This document shows positions 1 through 10,639 of a stretch of DNA of 64,000 bases, one piece after another (positions within the stretch are counted from its first letter, which is position 1; every line of letters starts with the position of its first letter). The notes under the pieces were generated by a model. The model saw only the letters and a program-made list of their open reading frames with translations, was not told where the DNA came from and made no database searches. A program made the translations under genes and the position numbers. This stretch comes from Sphingobium sp. (GTDB lineage Bacteria > Pseudomonadota > Alphaproteobacteria > Sphingomonadales > Sphingomonadaceae). The stretch spans positions 186,001 through 250,000 of the forward strand of contig SPEL01000003.1 in assembly GCA_009360885.1 (NCBI GenBank), given 5' to 3'.

Positions 1-104
1 GGGCCGATTATCGCGTAGCCAACCAGCATTGCCAGCAGCAATATCGCAATCGCCGGACCAAGGGCCGACGCAAATAACATACGGAGCTTCACCAACTGAG
101 CCAT
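1..104 (-). CDS. ftsB: Septum formation initiator (FtsB/DivIC-like), 5' part only
   Basis: Only the first 34 codons lie in the window, since the gene runs off the left edge. The peptide starts MAQLVKLRMLF and continues into one hydrophobic membrane segment at about residues 9-33, ending in YAIIGP. A short cytoplasmic tail, one membrane helix and a tyrosine/glycine-rich exit are typical of FtsB-like septum formation initiators. Members link the FtsQ/FtsL complex to septal wall synthesis. The position directly downstream of eno on the same strand is the usual place for this family in alphaproteobacteria. The periplasmic coiled coil that would confirm the family is outside the window, so the call rests on the N-terminus and synteny. 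Confidence 0.6.
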   Translation of the reverse strand, partial: MAQLVKLRMLFASALGPAIAILLLAMLVGYAIIG

Positions 105-175
105 AGCCCCTTGAATCACGTTCGATTCGCCGGTGCAACCAAAAAATGATCACATCCGGCGAATATTCCATTTAA

Positions 176-192
176 TGCCCGATCATCGGGCA
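176..192 (-). terminator. Hairpin after eno
   Basis: TGCCCGA and TCGGGCA form a perfect 7-bp stem with a 3-nt loop, ten bases past the eno stop codon. The run after it (TTAAAT) is weak, so termination may be partial. A second possible stem (ATTCGCCGG at 125-133 with CCGGCGAAT at 156-164) lies just before ftsB. Confidence 0.4.
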
Positions 193-201
193 AAACCAGC
201 C

Positions 202-1648
<1,447 letters not shown>

Positions 1649-1727
1649 ATTATAGGAGAGGCGCAAAACAGCCGCGATTCCGGCTGAACGCCCACCATTT
1701 GATAATCACTATCTGGGGTGAAGAGAC

Positions 1728-2108
1728 ATGCGTGAACAAATTGAAAAAGCAGCCCATGACACTGCCGAAGCCGCCAAGGCAAAAACCGGCACTGCTATGC
1801 AGGGTTTGGCCCAACTGATTAGCGATACTGCGCAAACTGTCGATACAAAGCTAGGCCCGCAATATGGAGACTATACCCGGCAGGCAGCCAACGCCGTCGC
1901 CAAAGCAGCTAAATCCTTGGATGCCTCCGACGTGGATCAGTTGCTGAATGAAGCCCGCGATTTCGTACGCAAAAGCCCGGCTGTCACCATCGGCGCGGCA
2001 GCTATTGCTGGCTATGTGCTGATGCGCCTCGCCAAAGGAGCCAAGCCTGCGGAGGAAGATGCGACGGCGGCACATGCCAATGACGCAGAAACCGCAACCG
2101 ACGAATAA
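1728..2108 (+). CDS. Small DUF883/ElaB-like membrane-anchored protein
   Basis: 126 residues. The first 85 or so are polar, alanine-rich and helical with a lysine-rich start. A C-terminal hydrophobic segment (VTIGAAAIAGYVLMRLA, about residues 85-101) follows, and then an acidic tail. This resembles ElaB/YqjD/DUF883 proteins, inner-membrane-anchored helical proteins induced in stress or stationary phase, but sequence identity to them is weak and the family name is my inference. A good ribosome site (GGGTGAAGAG) precedes the ATG. First gene of a tight four-gene cluster (1728-3543) with gaps of 43 nt or less. Its biochemical role is unknown. Confidence 0.55.
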   Translation: MREQIEKAAHDTAEAAKAKTGTAMQGLAQLISDTAQTVDTKLGPQYGDYTRQAANAVAKAAKSLDASDVDQLLNEARDFVRKSPAVTIGAAAIAGYVLMRLAKGAKPAEEDATAAHANDAETATDE

Positions 2109-2151
2109 AGCCAGCCTGTATCTGTTTGATCGGGAGGGGGAGAGAAAAGGC

Positions 2152-2610
2152 GTGACACAGCAAATGGGCCAGACCCCAGAGGCGCAGGAGAATGGACAAC
2201 TACCAGATGACATCATCCGGGCAGAAGATTCCACCGTTCAGAATGACCATGATAGCGGGCCCGAATATGCGGAGTCTCAGTCCACTACGCAGGTGATCCG
2301 TATGCTCGTGATGCAAGGGCAGGAATATGCCGCAACCGAAATGCAGCGGCAAAAACTGCGCGTGCGCATTCTGGGTCTCGCCGTACGGGATGCCATCATC
2401 CTTGGGCTCGTCGCTATATTTCTGCTGATGGGATTACTGATTGCATTACTGATTGGCGGCATATGGGCGCTCGCTCCCCATGTAGGCCCCATATGGGCAT
2501 TGGTAATTGTGATGGGCGGATGCTTTGCCCTCATCATCCTTCTGCTTCTGTTCATCCGGGCGCGGATAATGTCGGCCCTCAATCAGACATTCCAGAAGGA
2601 GAAGCGCTGA
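2152..2610 (+). CDS. Phage-holin-family (DUF1469-type) membrane protein
   Basis: 152 residues from the GTG at 2152, which has GGGAGGGGGAG upstream; an ATG at 2164 is an alternative start. The frame is open further upstream to 2059, but that would overlap the previous gene by 50 nt. After an acidic N-terminal stretch comes an amphipathic helix, then two membrane segments (about residues 82-106 and 110-132) separated by a short turn, and a basic C-terminus. This is the architecture of the 'phage holin family' proteins of alphaproteobacteria, which despite the name are chromosomal and are not part of a lysis cassette. No phage genes are near. The stop overlaps the next start as ATGA, so the two are co-translated. 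Confidence 0.6.
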   Translation: MTQQMGQTPEAQENGQLPDDIIRAEDSTVQNDHDSGPEYAESQSTTQVIRMLVMQGQEYAATEMQRQKLRVRILGLAVRDAIILGLVAIFLLMGLLIALLIGGIWALAPHVGPIWALVIVMGGCFALIILLLLFIRARIMSALNQTFQKEKR

Positions 2611-3011
2611 TGAGTCACGAATCGCATTCCCCTAAACCCGATCTGGCATCGGATAGCCTTAATTCTCTCGATGTTCAGGCCTATGAGCAGCGCCAGAATC
2701 TGCTCAGCCTTGTTGACCTGACAAAAGAACGTCTGAAACCGGCCAGCCTGAAGCAAGAGGCTGTCAATAAGGTGCTGGATTTGGGACTGGACACAATCGA
2801 CAAGGCAAAGGCTGGTATGAAACGCAACCCCGGCAAGGCAGCTTTGGGCATTTTAGCCATAGGCGCGATCATCGCCCGCAAACCATTAATACGCCTGTGC
2901 CGTCAGGGATATGCCAGCTTACGCAATAATGATGCGCCAGCAAGGCTCACCGATGAGAGCAATGCTGGCGCGCAGGACACCGATATTTCCAGCACATCAA
3001 AAGGAGACTGA
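2610..3011 (+). CDS. Unknown small helical protein with one hydrophobic segment
   Basis: 133 residues. The start ATG at 2610 overlaps the upstream stop codon (ATGA) and has AAGGAGAAG before it, an excellent ribosome site. The first 85 residues are polar and helical (VDLTKERLKPASLKQEAVNK). Next comes RNPGKAALGILAIGAIIARKPL, a short hydrophobic stretch at about residues 73-92, and then a polar tail. The 'NPGKAALG' segment before a glycine/alanine-rich hydrophobic helix recalls DUF3618-like and DUF883-like proteins. I cannot assign a function. Its place between a holin-family protein and another alanine-rich helical protein suggests one membrane-associated complex. Confidence 0.55.
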   Translation: MSHESHSPKPDLASDSLNSLDVQAYEQRQNLLSLVDLTKERLKPASLKQEAVNKVLDLGLDTIDKAKAGMKRNPGKAALGILAIGAIIARKPLIRLCRQGYASLRNNDAPARLTDESNAGAQDTDISSTSKGD

Positions 3012-3015
3012 GAAT

Positions 3016-3543
3016 ATGGACCCGAAAACCGAAGAAAAGCTGGAACAAATCCGTAATATCGTCTCTGATGCGACAGAATGTGGTGAGGCCGCCCTGCAGC
3101 ACGGCAGCGAAATTCTGGGTGAACAGGTTCGTTCCATCAACAGCGCAGCAGGCGAAAAACTCTCTCTGGCCCGCGCTCAGGCAGAAAAAGCCGCAGCAAA
3201 CACCAGCAAGATTGTCAGCAGCCACCCCCTGTCCGCCGTTGCCGCAGCGGTCGCCATTGGGGCCTTTGCCGCATGGGCGCTTCCCAAAAAGGCTAAGGCC
3301 GCCAAACCCGAAAACACATCCGGCGGCAAAGCAGAAAAACTGAAAGCTGCGAGCAATAAAGCTGGGAAAAAGGCGGCAGAAAAGGCCAAAACTGTCATTC
3401 GTGACGCCGGAGACCTGATGGGACAGGCAGGAGAAGCGGCTCGTAAGGCACCAGGGGCTATCGCAGACACTGCATCCGATGTGGCTGCGCGACTGAGCGA
3501 GAAAATGCAGGATATTGCCGCTGCTAGTAAGAAAAAGGGATAA
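3016..3543 (+). CDS. Alanine/lysine-rich helical protein with a membrane segment
   Basis: 175 residues from the ATG at 3016, four bases past the previous stop and preceded by AAGGAG. An amphipathic N-terminal half carries many Ala, Glu and Lys. SSHPLSAVAAAVAIGAFAAWALPKK (about residues 67-91) is the single hydrophobic segment and resembles the glycine-zipper membrane helix of DUF883 proteins. The rest is a long Ala/Lys-rich helix, likely coiled coil. Last gene of the cluster, with a 9-bp hairpin 60 nt downstream. The 'HPLSAVAAAVAIGAFAAW' pattern supports the DUF883 relationship better here than in the other members. Function unknown. Confidence 0.6.
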   Translation: MDPKTEEKLEQIRNIVSDATECGEAALQHGSEILGEQVRSINSAAGEKLSLARAQAEKAAANTSKIVSSHPLSAVAAAVAIGAFAAWALPKKAKAAKPENTSGGKAEKLKAASNKAGKKAAEKAKTVIRDAGDLMGQAGEAARKAPGAIADTASDVAARLSEKMQDIAAASKKKG

Positions 3544-3604
3544 AGGCAGGCTTCATACCCTCCCCCCGTTACATATTCTTATGCCGCACATGCGAAAAAT
3601 CCTC

Positions 3605-3631
3605 TGCCCGGTGTTGATTTTACCGGGCAGT
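3605..3631 (+). terminator. Terminator of the four-gene cluster
   Basis: CTGCCCGGT and ACCGGGCAG form a perfect 9-bp stem with a 9-nt loop, followed by TTTCG. It lies 60 nt past the last gene and just before the DUF4170 gene. Confidence 0.55.
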
Positions 3632-3651
3632 TTCGCGTAAAAGCACAGTCC

Positions 3652-3876
3652 ATGAGCAAACTTCACCTTGTAATGGGCGGGCGAGTTACCGACCCCCAAA
3701 CCGTCGATTTCGCTGACCTCAACGCTGTTGAGTTTGTTGGGCTGTTTTCGGATTATGATTCGGCTGAAAAAGCATGGCGCGCCGCTGCCCAGCGCACGGT
3801 TGACGATGCTGAAATGAAATATGTGGTGGTGCCAGTGCATCGCCTGCTGACCCCGGACACTGAAAACGCAGCCTGA
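3652..3876 (+). CDS. DUF4170 family protein
   Basis: 74 residues starting MSKLHLVMGGRVTDPQTVDF. Features of this short alphaproteobacterial family are all visible: the N-terminal LxxGGRV, 'VGLFSDYDSAEKAWRAAAQRTVDDAEMKYVVV' in the middle and 'HRLLTP' near the end. The length matches the family. The protein is soluble, with no signal peptide or membrane helix. Its role is not known. It is transcribed alone: a hairpin stands on each side and the next gene is convergent. Confidence 0.85.
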   Translation: MSKLHLVMGGRVTDPQTVDFADLNAVEFVGLFSDYDSAEKAWRAAAQRTVDDAEMKYVVVPVHRLLTPDTENAA

Positions 3877-3909
3877 TCCTGCCTCCCTTATCAGGGGAAA
3901 CACAGATGA

Positions 3910-3933
3910 TCCGGGGCATATTAATTCCCCGGA
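3910..3933. terminator. Stem-loop between convergent genes
   Basis: TCCGGGG and CCCCGGA form a perfect 7-bp stem with a 10-nt AT-rich loop between the DUF4170 gene and the convergent rhomboid gene. There is no long T-run on either side, so it is only a probable shared terminator. Confidence 0.4.
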
Positions 3934-4040
3934 CTATTATTGCGCCTGTTCCAGCGCACATTCCATATGTTGAAAATATGCTGGCCGGTTTAAGAAGTTA
4001 AGCCGTGTTCAAATAGTAGAAGCAACATCATATGAAGCGA

Positions 4041-4724
4041 TCAGAGAGGGTTCCGCCTAAAACGGACTTTCAGTAAAGGCCGCACCAGAAGCATACCTGC
4101 GATGAATCCGCCCATATGGGCACCGATCGCAATGCCATCTGATCCACCGGTCAGCGACTGGCTATCCAGACCTGACGCATAACCAATTAAAAATTGCAGC
4201 GTTATCCACCCTGCCCCCAGCCAGATCATCCGTACAACATAAGCGGGCACTGGTCCCAAAGGGCGTACATCATTATTACTGAACAGCAGAGCATAGGCAC
4301 CAATGATCGCCGATATTGCTCCACTGGCCCCAATCATCGGCACCATCACATCAGGCTCCAGCATCCATTGCCCGGCAGCAGCCGCATAAGCCCCCACGGC
4401 ATAAAGAACGATGAGCAGTCTGCCGCCCAGCACCATTTCAACCTGACGGCCGCAGAAAAACAGCATCATCATGTTAAAAATCAGATGCAGCCATCCGCCA
4501 TGCAGAAATGTCGATGTGATGGGGGTCAACAATAATGGAACAACAGGCAAACCCAGCCCCGCACCATCCAGCAAGCCGGGGTCAGCCACGCGTGCCGGAA
4601 TGAATCCTCCGGCATAAGCAGCAACCCCATCCAACCCGGTCAGCAATGTTATAACGAACACCAGCACGCTTATCAGCGCGAGGATCTTTGTCACCAATCC
4701 GTCGGAAAATTGGCTTGCCGCCAT
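4041..4724 (-). CDS. Rhomboid family intramembrane serine protease
   Basis: 227 residues with about six membrane helices. The catalytic serine sits in GASGAIS (Ser134) and the catalytic histidine in AHMGGFIAG (His203). The HGGWLHLIFNMMML segment (about residues 75-88) supplies the conserved His/Asn of the L1 and TM2 region. Rhomboids cleave transmembrane helices within the inner membrane; substrates in alphaproteobacteria are mostly unknown. A segment of about 40 residues before the HGGW motif is the L1 loop, of normal size. It follows greA on the same strand after 30 nt and is probably co-transcribed with carA-carB-greA. Confidence 0.9.
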   Translation of the reverse strand: MAASQFSDGLVTKILALISVLVFVITLLTGLDGVAAYAGGFIPARVADPGLLDGAGLGLPVVPLLLTPITSTFLHGGWLHLIFNMMMLFFCGRQVEMVLGGRLLIVLYAVGAYAAAAGQWMLEPDVMVPMIGASGAISAIIGAYALLFSNNDVRPLGPVPAYVVRMIWLGAGWITLQFLIGYASGLDSQSLTGGSDGIAIGAHMGGFIAGMLLVRPLLKVRFRRNPL

Positions 4725-4754
4725 AGAGCCTCCCGCAGGATAAGAGCGGAAAAA

Positions 4755-5231
4755 TCAGATAAATTCGATTTTATCGATGTAATAATATTTTTCGCCGGAG
4801 GGCACGACGACTTCAACATCTTCGCCAACCTTCTTACCGATCAGCGCACGGCCCAGAGGGCTGTTGTAGGAAATCATGCCCAATTTGGCATCTGCTTCCG
4901 CCTGACCGACAATCTGATACTGGATCGGCGCATCATCCTCATCCAGCAGGGTAACGGTTGCACCAAAAACAATCCGGTCACCCGAAAGGGTGGAAGGGTC
5001 AATCACCTGCGCACGAGACAACTTATCTTCCAGATCAGCGATGGTGGCCTCAACCTGTCCCTGCCGTTCCTTGGCCGCGTGATATTCAGCATTTTCGGAA
5101 AGATCACCATGGGCGCGAGCTTCTTCGATAGCGTCGACAATCAGGGGACGTTCGGCTTTTAATGCACGCAACTGCTCATTCAGCTTTTCATAACCAATGG
5201 CCAGCATTGCCATTTTTTCAACAGTTGACAT
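4755..5231 (-). CDS. greA: Transcription elongation factor GreA
   Basis: 158 residues, the standard GreA length. The N-terminal coiled coil includes [16 protein letters not shown], where the acidic tip residues (Asp/Glu) reach into the RNA polymerase secondary channel and stimulate cleavage of backtracked RNA. The C-terminal FKBP-like domain includes [26 protein letters not shown]. All hallmark residues are present. Gene order carA, carB, greA on one strand is common in sphingomonads and other alphaproteobacteria. The gap after carB is 85 nt, so greA may also have its own promoter. Confidence 0.97.
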   Translation of the reverse strand: MSTVEKMAMLAIGYEKLNEQLRALKAERPLIVDAIEEARAHGDLSENAEYHAAKERQGQVEATIADLEDKLSRAQVIDPSTLSGDRIVFGATVTLLDEDDAPIQYQIVGQAEADAKLGMISYNSPLGRALIGKKVGEDVEVVVPSGEKYYYIDKIEFI

Positions 5232-5316
5232 CAGAAAATCCCCAATAATTCCCTACACCGGGGGACAATAGAACACCCCGGATAAAGCCTAAATTCCCGA
5301 ATAGAATAAGATACGA

Positions 5317-8300
5317 TCAGCTATAATAGGATTGCAACGCTCTTACTTCAAGGGGATGCTCGCTTAATGCTTCGATAGCATCGACGGCAGCGACTGCACC
5401 GGCGGCAGTGGTAAAGCTCGGTATCTTCATCCGCAAGGCGCTGGTGCGGATGGAATGGCTATCCTTCAATGATTGCCAGCCTTCCGTCGTGTTGAAGATC
5501 ATCGCAATATCGCCGTCGGTGATACGGTCCACAATATGCGGGCGGCCCTGTGTCACCTTGTTGACAGTATCGACAGCAATACCTTCCCCTGCCAGATAGG
5601 ATGCGGTGCCGTCGGTAGCGATGATGTGGAAGCCCAATTCTGCGGCTTTCTTCACAGCAGGCAGGATAATTACCTTATCGCTATCCTTCACCGACACGAA
5701 AATTGTGCCGGACTGAGGCAGTTTCGTGCCGCCACCCAATTGCGCCTTAGCAAATGCTGTCGGGAAATCGACATCAATCCCCATGACTTCGCCGGTAGAT
5801 TTCATTTCCGGCGACAGGACAGGGTCCACACCGGGGAAGCGATTGAACGGGAATACAGCTTCTTTAACGGCGATATGGTTGATCGCGTTACGGTCTATCT
5901 TGGGCAGGTCAGCGATCTTTTCACCCGCCATCACGCGGGCCGCGATTTTGGCAATCGGTGTGCCGATGGCCTTTGCCACGAAAGGCACCGTGCGGCTGGC
6001 ACGCGGGTTCACCTCAATCAGGTAAACCTCGCCATCCTTCACCGCGAACTGCACGTTCATCAGGCCGCGAACCTTCAGCGCACGGGCAAGCAGATCGGCC
6101 TCACGTTCAATTTCCGCGACGATTTCATCGGAAAGACTATAAGGCGGCAGCGAACAGGCGCTATCACCGGAGTGAACGCCAGCCTCCTCGATATGCTGGA
6201 GAACGCCCGCGACCACGACATCGTCGCCATCACACAGTGCGTCCACATCGACCTCAATCGCATCGCGCAGATATTGGTCAATTAACACCGGAGAATCGCC
6301 CGACACCTGAACGGCGGTAGCGATATATTCTTCGAGCTGCGCTTGGCCCTCAACGATTTCCATCGCCCGGCCACCCAATACATAGCTGGGGCGCATCAGC
6401 ACCGGATAACCGATACGGTTTGCAACTGCGATGGCTTCTTCACGACTACGCGCGATGCCGTTTGCGGGCTGCTTCAATTGCAGCTTCTCAATGAGGGCTG
6501 CGAAACGCTCACGATCTTCGGCAAGGTCAATTGCATCAGGCGACGTGCCGAGGATGGGGATGCCCGCATCCTCCAACGCCTGCGCGAGTTTGAGCGGCGT
6601 TTGCCCGCCAAATTGCACGATAACGCCAGCCAGCGTACCATTTTGCTGTTCGGTGTGCAGAATTTCTAGCACATCTTCGGCGGTCAGAGGCTCAAAATAC
6701 AAGCGGTCTGACGTGTCATAATCGGTCGAAACTGTTTCCGGGTTGCAGTTGACCATGATGGTTTCATAACCAACTTCTTCCAGAGCAAAGCAGGCATGGC
6801 AGCAGCAATAGTCAAACTCGATACCCTGACCGATGCGGTTCGGCCCGCCACCCAGAATCACAACCTTCTTGCGGTCGGTCGGCTGGCTTTCACATTCCGG
6901 TTCACCGAAGCTCGGCGCCTCATAAGTGGAATACATATAAGGCGTTTTCGCCTCAAATTCCGCGGCGCAGGTATCAATCCGCTTGAACACCGGACGGACG
7001 TTCAGCTTGTGACGCAGAGCTCGCACCTCAGCCTCGGTCACGCCACCAGTCATAGCCACCACCGCGTCCCGCACAAGGCCGGAACCATGGCGCAAGGCGC
7101 TTTCCATGCCCGGCTTCAGATTGGCGGACTGCAACGCCAGCCAAGCAAGGCGCTTGTCGGAAAAGCCCATGGCCTTCAGGTGACGCATCCCTGCGGCATC
7201 CTGCGGCAGGCCATTGGTCAGAACTTCGCGCTCGGCATCCACAATTTCCTGAAGCCGTTCAAGGAACCAAGGATCGAACTTTGCGACATTGTGGATTTCT
7301 TCGACGGTCAGCCCTTCACGCAGGGCCTGTGCCGCGATCAGGAAACGATCCGGCGTCGGCATACCCAGCGCCGCGATGATTTCGGCCTTCGGCGCGCCCA
7401 CCAGATGGTCAACCTGATTGAAGCCTGACAGACCCGTTTCAAGGCCACGCAAAGCCTTCTGCATGGATTCGTGGATGTTACGACCAATGGCCATCACCTC
7501 ACCCACCGATTTCATCGCCGTGCCCAGCAAAGGCTCTGCGCCCTTGAACTTTTCAAAGGCAAAGCGCGGGATTTTGGTGACGACATAATCAATTGTCGGT
7601 TCAAAGCTGGCAGGCGTTGCGCCGGTAATGTCGTTGGTGATTTCATCCAACGTGTAACCAACCGCCAGCTTCGCCGCGACCTTGGCAATCGGGAAACCGG
7701 TTGCCTTTGACGCCAGCGCGGAAGAGCGCGACACACGCGGGTTCATTTCAATAACGATTAGGCGGCCATCCTTGGGATTAACCGCAAACTGTACGTTGGA
7801 ACCACCTGTTTCCACACCGATTTCGCGCAACACCGCGATGCTGGCGGAGCGCATGATCTGATATTCTTTATCCGTCAGCGTCAGTGCCGGGGCAACCGTT
7901 ATAGAGTCGCCGGTGTGAACGCCCATGGGATCAATATTTTCGATCGAACAAATGATGATGGCATTGTCGTTGCGGTCCCGCACGACTTCCATCTCATATT
8001 CTTTCCAACCAAGGAGCGATTCTTCGATCAGAACCTCAGTCGTCGGGGATGCGTCGAGACCAGAGGTAACGATCTGAACAAACTCATCCTTGTTATAGGC
8101 AACGCCGCCGCCAGTGCCGCCCATGGTGAAGCTGGGGCGGATAATGGCAGGAAGACCGGTAAATTCCAGCGCCGCTATCGCCTCTTCCATCGTATGGGCG
8201 ATACGGGACCGTGCGGATTCCAGACCGATTTTGTCCATCGCATCCCGGAATTTCAGGCGATCTTCGGCCTTATCAATCGCCTCTGCATCCGCGCCGATCA

Positions 8301-8643
8301 TCTGCACGCCATATTTCTCAAGCGTGCCGTCCTCGAACAATGCCAGCGCGGTGTTGAGCGCCGTCTGCCCGCCCATGGTCGGCAGGACCGCATCCGGGCG
8401 CTCCTTTTCGATGATCTTCGCGACGATTTCCGGCGTGATTGGTTCGATATAGGTCGCGTCTGCCAATTCCGGATCGGTCATGATGGTGGCCGGGTTGGAA
8501 TTGACGAGAATGATGCGATAGCCCTCTTCCTTCAGCGCCTTACAGGCCTGCGTCCCGGAATAGTCAAACTCACAAGCCTGACCGATGATGATCGGGCCAG
8601 CGCCAATGATGAGGATCGAGTTGATATCTGTTCTTTTTGGCAT
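5317..8643 (-). CDS. carB: Carbamoyl phosphate synthase, large subunit
   Basis: 1108 residues. Makes carbamoyl phosphate from ammonia (delivered by CarA through a tunnel), bicarbonate and two ATP, for arginine and pyrimidine synthesis. The two homologous halves are clear: the N-terminal one begins [22 protein letters not shown] and the second begins [22 protein letters not shown], each followed by an ATP-grasp fold ([12 protein letters not shown] and [14 protein letters not shown]). The C-terminal MGS-like allosteric domain (about residues 970-1108) is intact. It starts one base after the carA stop (TAA-C-ATG), which implies translational coupling. Confidence 0.98.
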   Translation of the reverse strand: MPKRTDINSILIIGAGPIIIGQACEFDYSGTQACKALKEEGYRIILVNSNPATIMTDPELADATYIEPITPEIVAKIIEKERPDAVLPTMGGQTALNTALALFEDGTLEKYGVQMIGADAEAIDKAEDRLKFRDAMDKIGLESARSRIAHTMEEAIAALEFTGLPAIIRPSFTMGGTGGGVAYNKDEFVQIVTSGLDASPTTEVLIEESLLGWKEYEMEVVRDRNDNAIIICSIENIDPMGVHTGDSITVAPALTLTDKEYQIMRSASIAVLREIGVETGGSNVQFAVNPKDGRLIVIEMNPRVSRSSALASKATGFPIAKVAAKLAVGYTLDEITNDITGATPASFEPTIDYVVTKIPRFAFEKFKGAEPLLGTAMKSVGEVMAIGRNIHESMQKALRGLETGLSGFNQVDHLVGAPKAEIIAALGMPTPDRFLIAAQALREGLTVEEIHNVAKFDPWFLERLQEIVDAEREVLTNGLPQDAAGMRHLKAMGFSDKRLAWLALQSANLKPGMESALRHGSGLVRDAVVAMTGGVTEAEVRALRHKLNVRPVFKRIDTCAAEFEAKTPYMYSTYEAPSFGEPECESQPTDRKKVVILGGGPNRIGQGIEFDYCCCHACFALEEVGYETIMVNCNPETVSTDYDTSDRLYFEPLTAEDVLEILHTEQQNGTLAGVIVQFGGQTPLKLAQALEDAGIPILGTSPDAIDLAEDRERFAALIEKLQLKQPANGIARSREEAIAVANRIGYPVLMRPSYVLGGRAMEIVEGQAQLEEYIATAVQVSGDSPVLIDQYLRDAIEVDVDALCDGDDVVVAGVLQHIEEAGVHSGDSACSLPPYSLSDEIVAEIEREADLLARALKVRGLMNVQFAVKDGEVYLIEVNPRASRTVPFVAKAIGTPIAKIAARVMAGEKIADLPKIDRNAINHIAVKEAVFPFNRFPGVDPVLSPEMKSTGEVMGIDVDFPTAFAKAQLGGGTKLPQSGTIFVSVKDSDKVIILPAVKKAAELGFHIIATDGTASYLAGEGIAVDTVNKVTQGRPHIVDRITDGDIAMIFNTTEGWQSLKDSHSIRTSALRMKIPSFTTAAGAVAAVDAIEALSEHPLEVRALQSYYS

Positions 8644-8644
8644 G

Positions 8645-9808
8645 TTATTTTTTCAACCCGTCAACAAATTTGGTGAAGAGGTAAAAGCTGTCCTGCGGCC
8701 CCGGCGATGCTTCGGGGTGATGCTGAACAGAGAAAGCGAATGTATCCGTGAGTTCAATGCCGCAATTGCTGCCATCGAACAGGCTGACATGGGTGGTGCG
8801 CACATTGGCGGGCAATGTATCAGCATCCACCGCGAAACCATGGTTCATGCTGGTGATTTCCACCGTGCCTTTATCGAGATTCTTAACCGGATGATTGGCG
8901 CCGCGATGGCCCTGCTGCATCTTGATGGTCTTTGCACCCGTTGCCAGCGCAAGCATCTGATGGCCCAGACAAATGCCGAAAATCGGCATTTTATCGGCCA
9001 GTAATTTCTGGATCACCGGCACCGCATATTCGCCAGTCGCGGCGGGGTCACCCGGCCCGTTGGAAAGGAACACGCCGTCGGGCTGCTGCGCCATGACATC
9101 GTCATAGCTGGCGGTGGCGGGCAGCACGGAAACGCGCGCGCCGGCCTCTACCAGATCGCGCAAAATATTGTTCTTTGCGCCATAATCCAGCGCAACAACA
9201 TGGGGGGCATCCGCCTGCGCGGCATCAAGACGATAGCCCGCGCCGAGCTTCCACCCGCCATCATTCCATTCACGCTGGTGGCCCGTCACATTCTTCGCCA
9301 GATCCATGCCGACAAGGCCGGGCCAGCTCTTCGCCTTTTCGTGGAGAGCCGCCAGATCAAACTTTCCATCAGCATTATGGGCGATCACCGCATTGGGTGC
9401 GCCCACAGTACGAATGCGGCGCGTCAGTGCCCGCGTATCGACCCCCGAAATACCGATGCGGCCATTGACCTTCATCCATTCATCAAAGGGCTGAACATTG
9501 CGGAAATTGCTGGGCTTCGTCACATCCTCGCGGACGATGCACCCCAGAGCATGGGGAACCACACCTTCGACATCTTCGGCATTGGTGCCGACATTACCGA
9601 TATGCGGGAAGGTAAAGGTGATGATCTGCCCCGCATAGCTGGGGTCTGTCATGATTTCCTGATAGCCGGTGATGGAGGTATTAAAGCAGACCTCACCCAC
9701 TGCATCGCCCTGTGCGCCAAAGCCACGGCCGAAGATGCAGGTGCCATCGGCCAATACCAACACCCCTGTCGCTCCTCTGGGCACGTTGGGGTATGTGGCA
9801 GTTGCCAT
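8645..9808 (-). CDS. carA: Carbamoyl phosphate synthase, small (glutaminase) subunit
   Basis: 387 residues. Class I glutamine amidotransferase that releases ammonia from glutamine for CarB. The N-terminal CPSase small domain contains [32 protein letters not shown]. The C-terminal amidotransferase domain has the nucleophile Cys280 in GICLGHQML and the His-Glu partners in [11 protein letters not shown]. Normal length and complete active site. First gene of the carA-carB-(greA-rhomboid) strand. The 179-bp region upstream is shared with the divergent yqeY gene; I see no recognisable regulatory leader in it. Confidence 0.98.
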   Translation of the reverse strand: MATATYPNVPRGATGVLVLADGTCIFGRGFGAQGDAVGEVCFNTSITGYQEIMTDPSYAGQIITFTFPHIGNVGTNAEDVEGVVPHALGCIVREDVTKPSNFRNVQPFDEWMKVNGRIGISGVDTRALTRRIRTVGAPNAVIAHNADGKFDLAALHEKAKSWPGLVGMDLAKNVTGHQREWNDGGWKLGAGYRLDAAQADAPHVVALDYGAKNNILRDLVEAGARVSVLPATASYDDVMAQQPDGVFLSNGPGDPAATGEYAVPVIQKLLADKMPIFGICLGHQMLALATGAKTIKMQQGHRGANHPVKNLDKGTVEITSMNHGFAVDADTLPANVRTTHVSLFDGSNCGIELTDTFAFSVQHHPEASPGPQDSFYLFTKFVDGLKK

Positions 9809-9987
9809 GGGTCTGTTCCTTTATAATGTCGTTATGGGCGATACCATTCCGCCATGCTGCGATGGCGTTCAGGCTAAACGGCCCGCCACCTATGCCTTTG
9901 TACGCTCACGGTCAATGACTGTTAAAAATTAGTTTTGCCGTTATATCTGGCTTTTTCCGCAATATGTGAAGAAGGATTCGCACCGTC

Positions 9988-10440
9988 ATGATCCGTGACG
10001 CCATCAAATCCGCGCAAATCGAGGCTATGAAGGGTGGCGACAAAGAACGTCTTGCCGCTGTTCGCCTGATTCTCGCGAAAATCAAAGACCGCGATATTGA
10101 ATTGCGCACCGCCAGCACCACGCCTGATGATGACGGGCTCGTCGTCGATGTGCTTCAGAAAATGGTGAAGCAACGCCGCGAATCGATTGCCATGTATGAA
10201 CAGGGTGGTCGCACGGAGCTGGCCGAGAAAGAGCAAGCGGAACTCTCCGTCATCGAATCGTTCCTGCCCAAACAGATGAGCGACGAAGAAACCACCGCAG
10301 CGATTGAAGCCATCAAAGCTGAAACCGGGGCATCCTCTGTCAAGGATATGGGCAAGGTGATGGCTGTTCTGAAGGAACGTCACGGCACTGTCATCGACAT
10401 GGGCAAGGCCAGCGCATTGGTAAAGGCAGCATTGGGCTGA
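9988..10440 (+). CDS. GatB/YqeY domain protein
   Basis: 150 residues, all YqeY domain. The family resembles the tRNA-binding tail of the GatB subunit of Asp/Glu-tRNA amidotransferase, and its free-standing members are of uncertain role. Visible hallmarks are the start MIRDAIKSAQIEAMKGGDKERLAAVRLILA, the VVDVLQKMVKQRRESIAMYEQGGR core and SFLPKQMS. It sits immediately upstream of dnaG-rpoD, as it does in many alphaproteobacteria and firmicutes. A ribosome site (AAGGA) lies 13 nt before the ATG. The 199-nt gap to dnaG separates the transcripts. Confidence 0.93.
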   Translation: MIRDAIKSAQIEAMKGGDKERLAAVRLILAKIKDRDIELRTASTTPDDDGLVVDVLQKMVKQRRESIAMYEQGGRTELAEKEQAELSVIESFLPKQMSDEETTAAIEAIKAETGASSVKDMGKVMAVLKERHGTVIDMGKASALVKAALG

Positions 10441-10624
10441 CCCTGACCGATCCAACAGAAGTGCTATGGAAGGGGGGACTGCGGGGCTGCGACCCTCTTC
10501 TATCGTGCCTTCGCTGGATGATGTATCATATATCAAATCACCGAGGCCATGCACAATTATCTACTGTTCGGTCCATTTTTGCGCGATTTGTGACTTGAAC
10601 ATTATATTCGATTCGCGCTAGTTA

Positions 10625-10637
10625 CGTTATAATAACG
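10625..10637 (+). promoter_or_regulatory. -10 box of dnaG inside a palindrome; possibly leaderless mRNA
   Basis: CGTTATAATAACG is a perfect inverted repeat around one base and contains a consensus TATAAT at 10628-10633. The dnaG start codon is at 10640, where transcription from this box would begin, and there is no Shine-Dalgarno sequence before it. A good -35 at the right distance is not evident. Confidence 0.4.
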
Positions 10638-10639
10638 GC

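Noticed and set aside
2152-2610. Prophage remnant suggested by the holin-family gene
   Set aside because: No phage structural, integrase or lysis gene is near; this family is chromosomal in alphaproteobacteria.
10441-10639. SRP RNA (ffs) or other known small RNA before dnaG
   Set aside because: The GGAAGGGGGG stretch recalled SRP RNA, but the conserved tetraloop and internal-loop sequence is absent; only a weak 8-bp stem is found.
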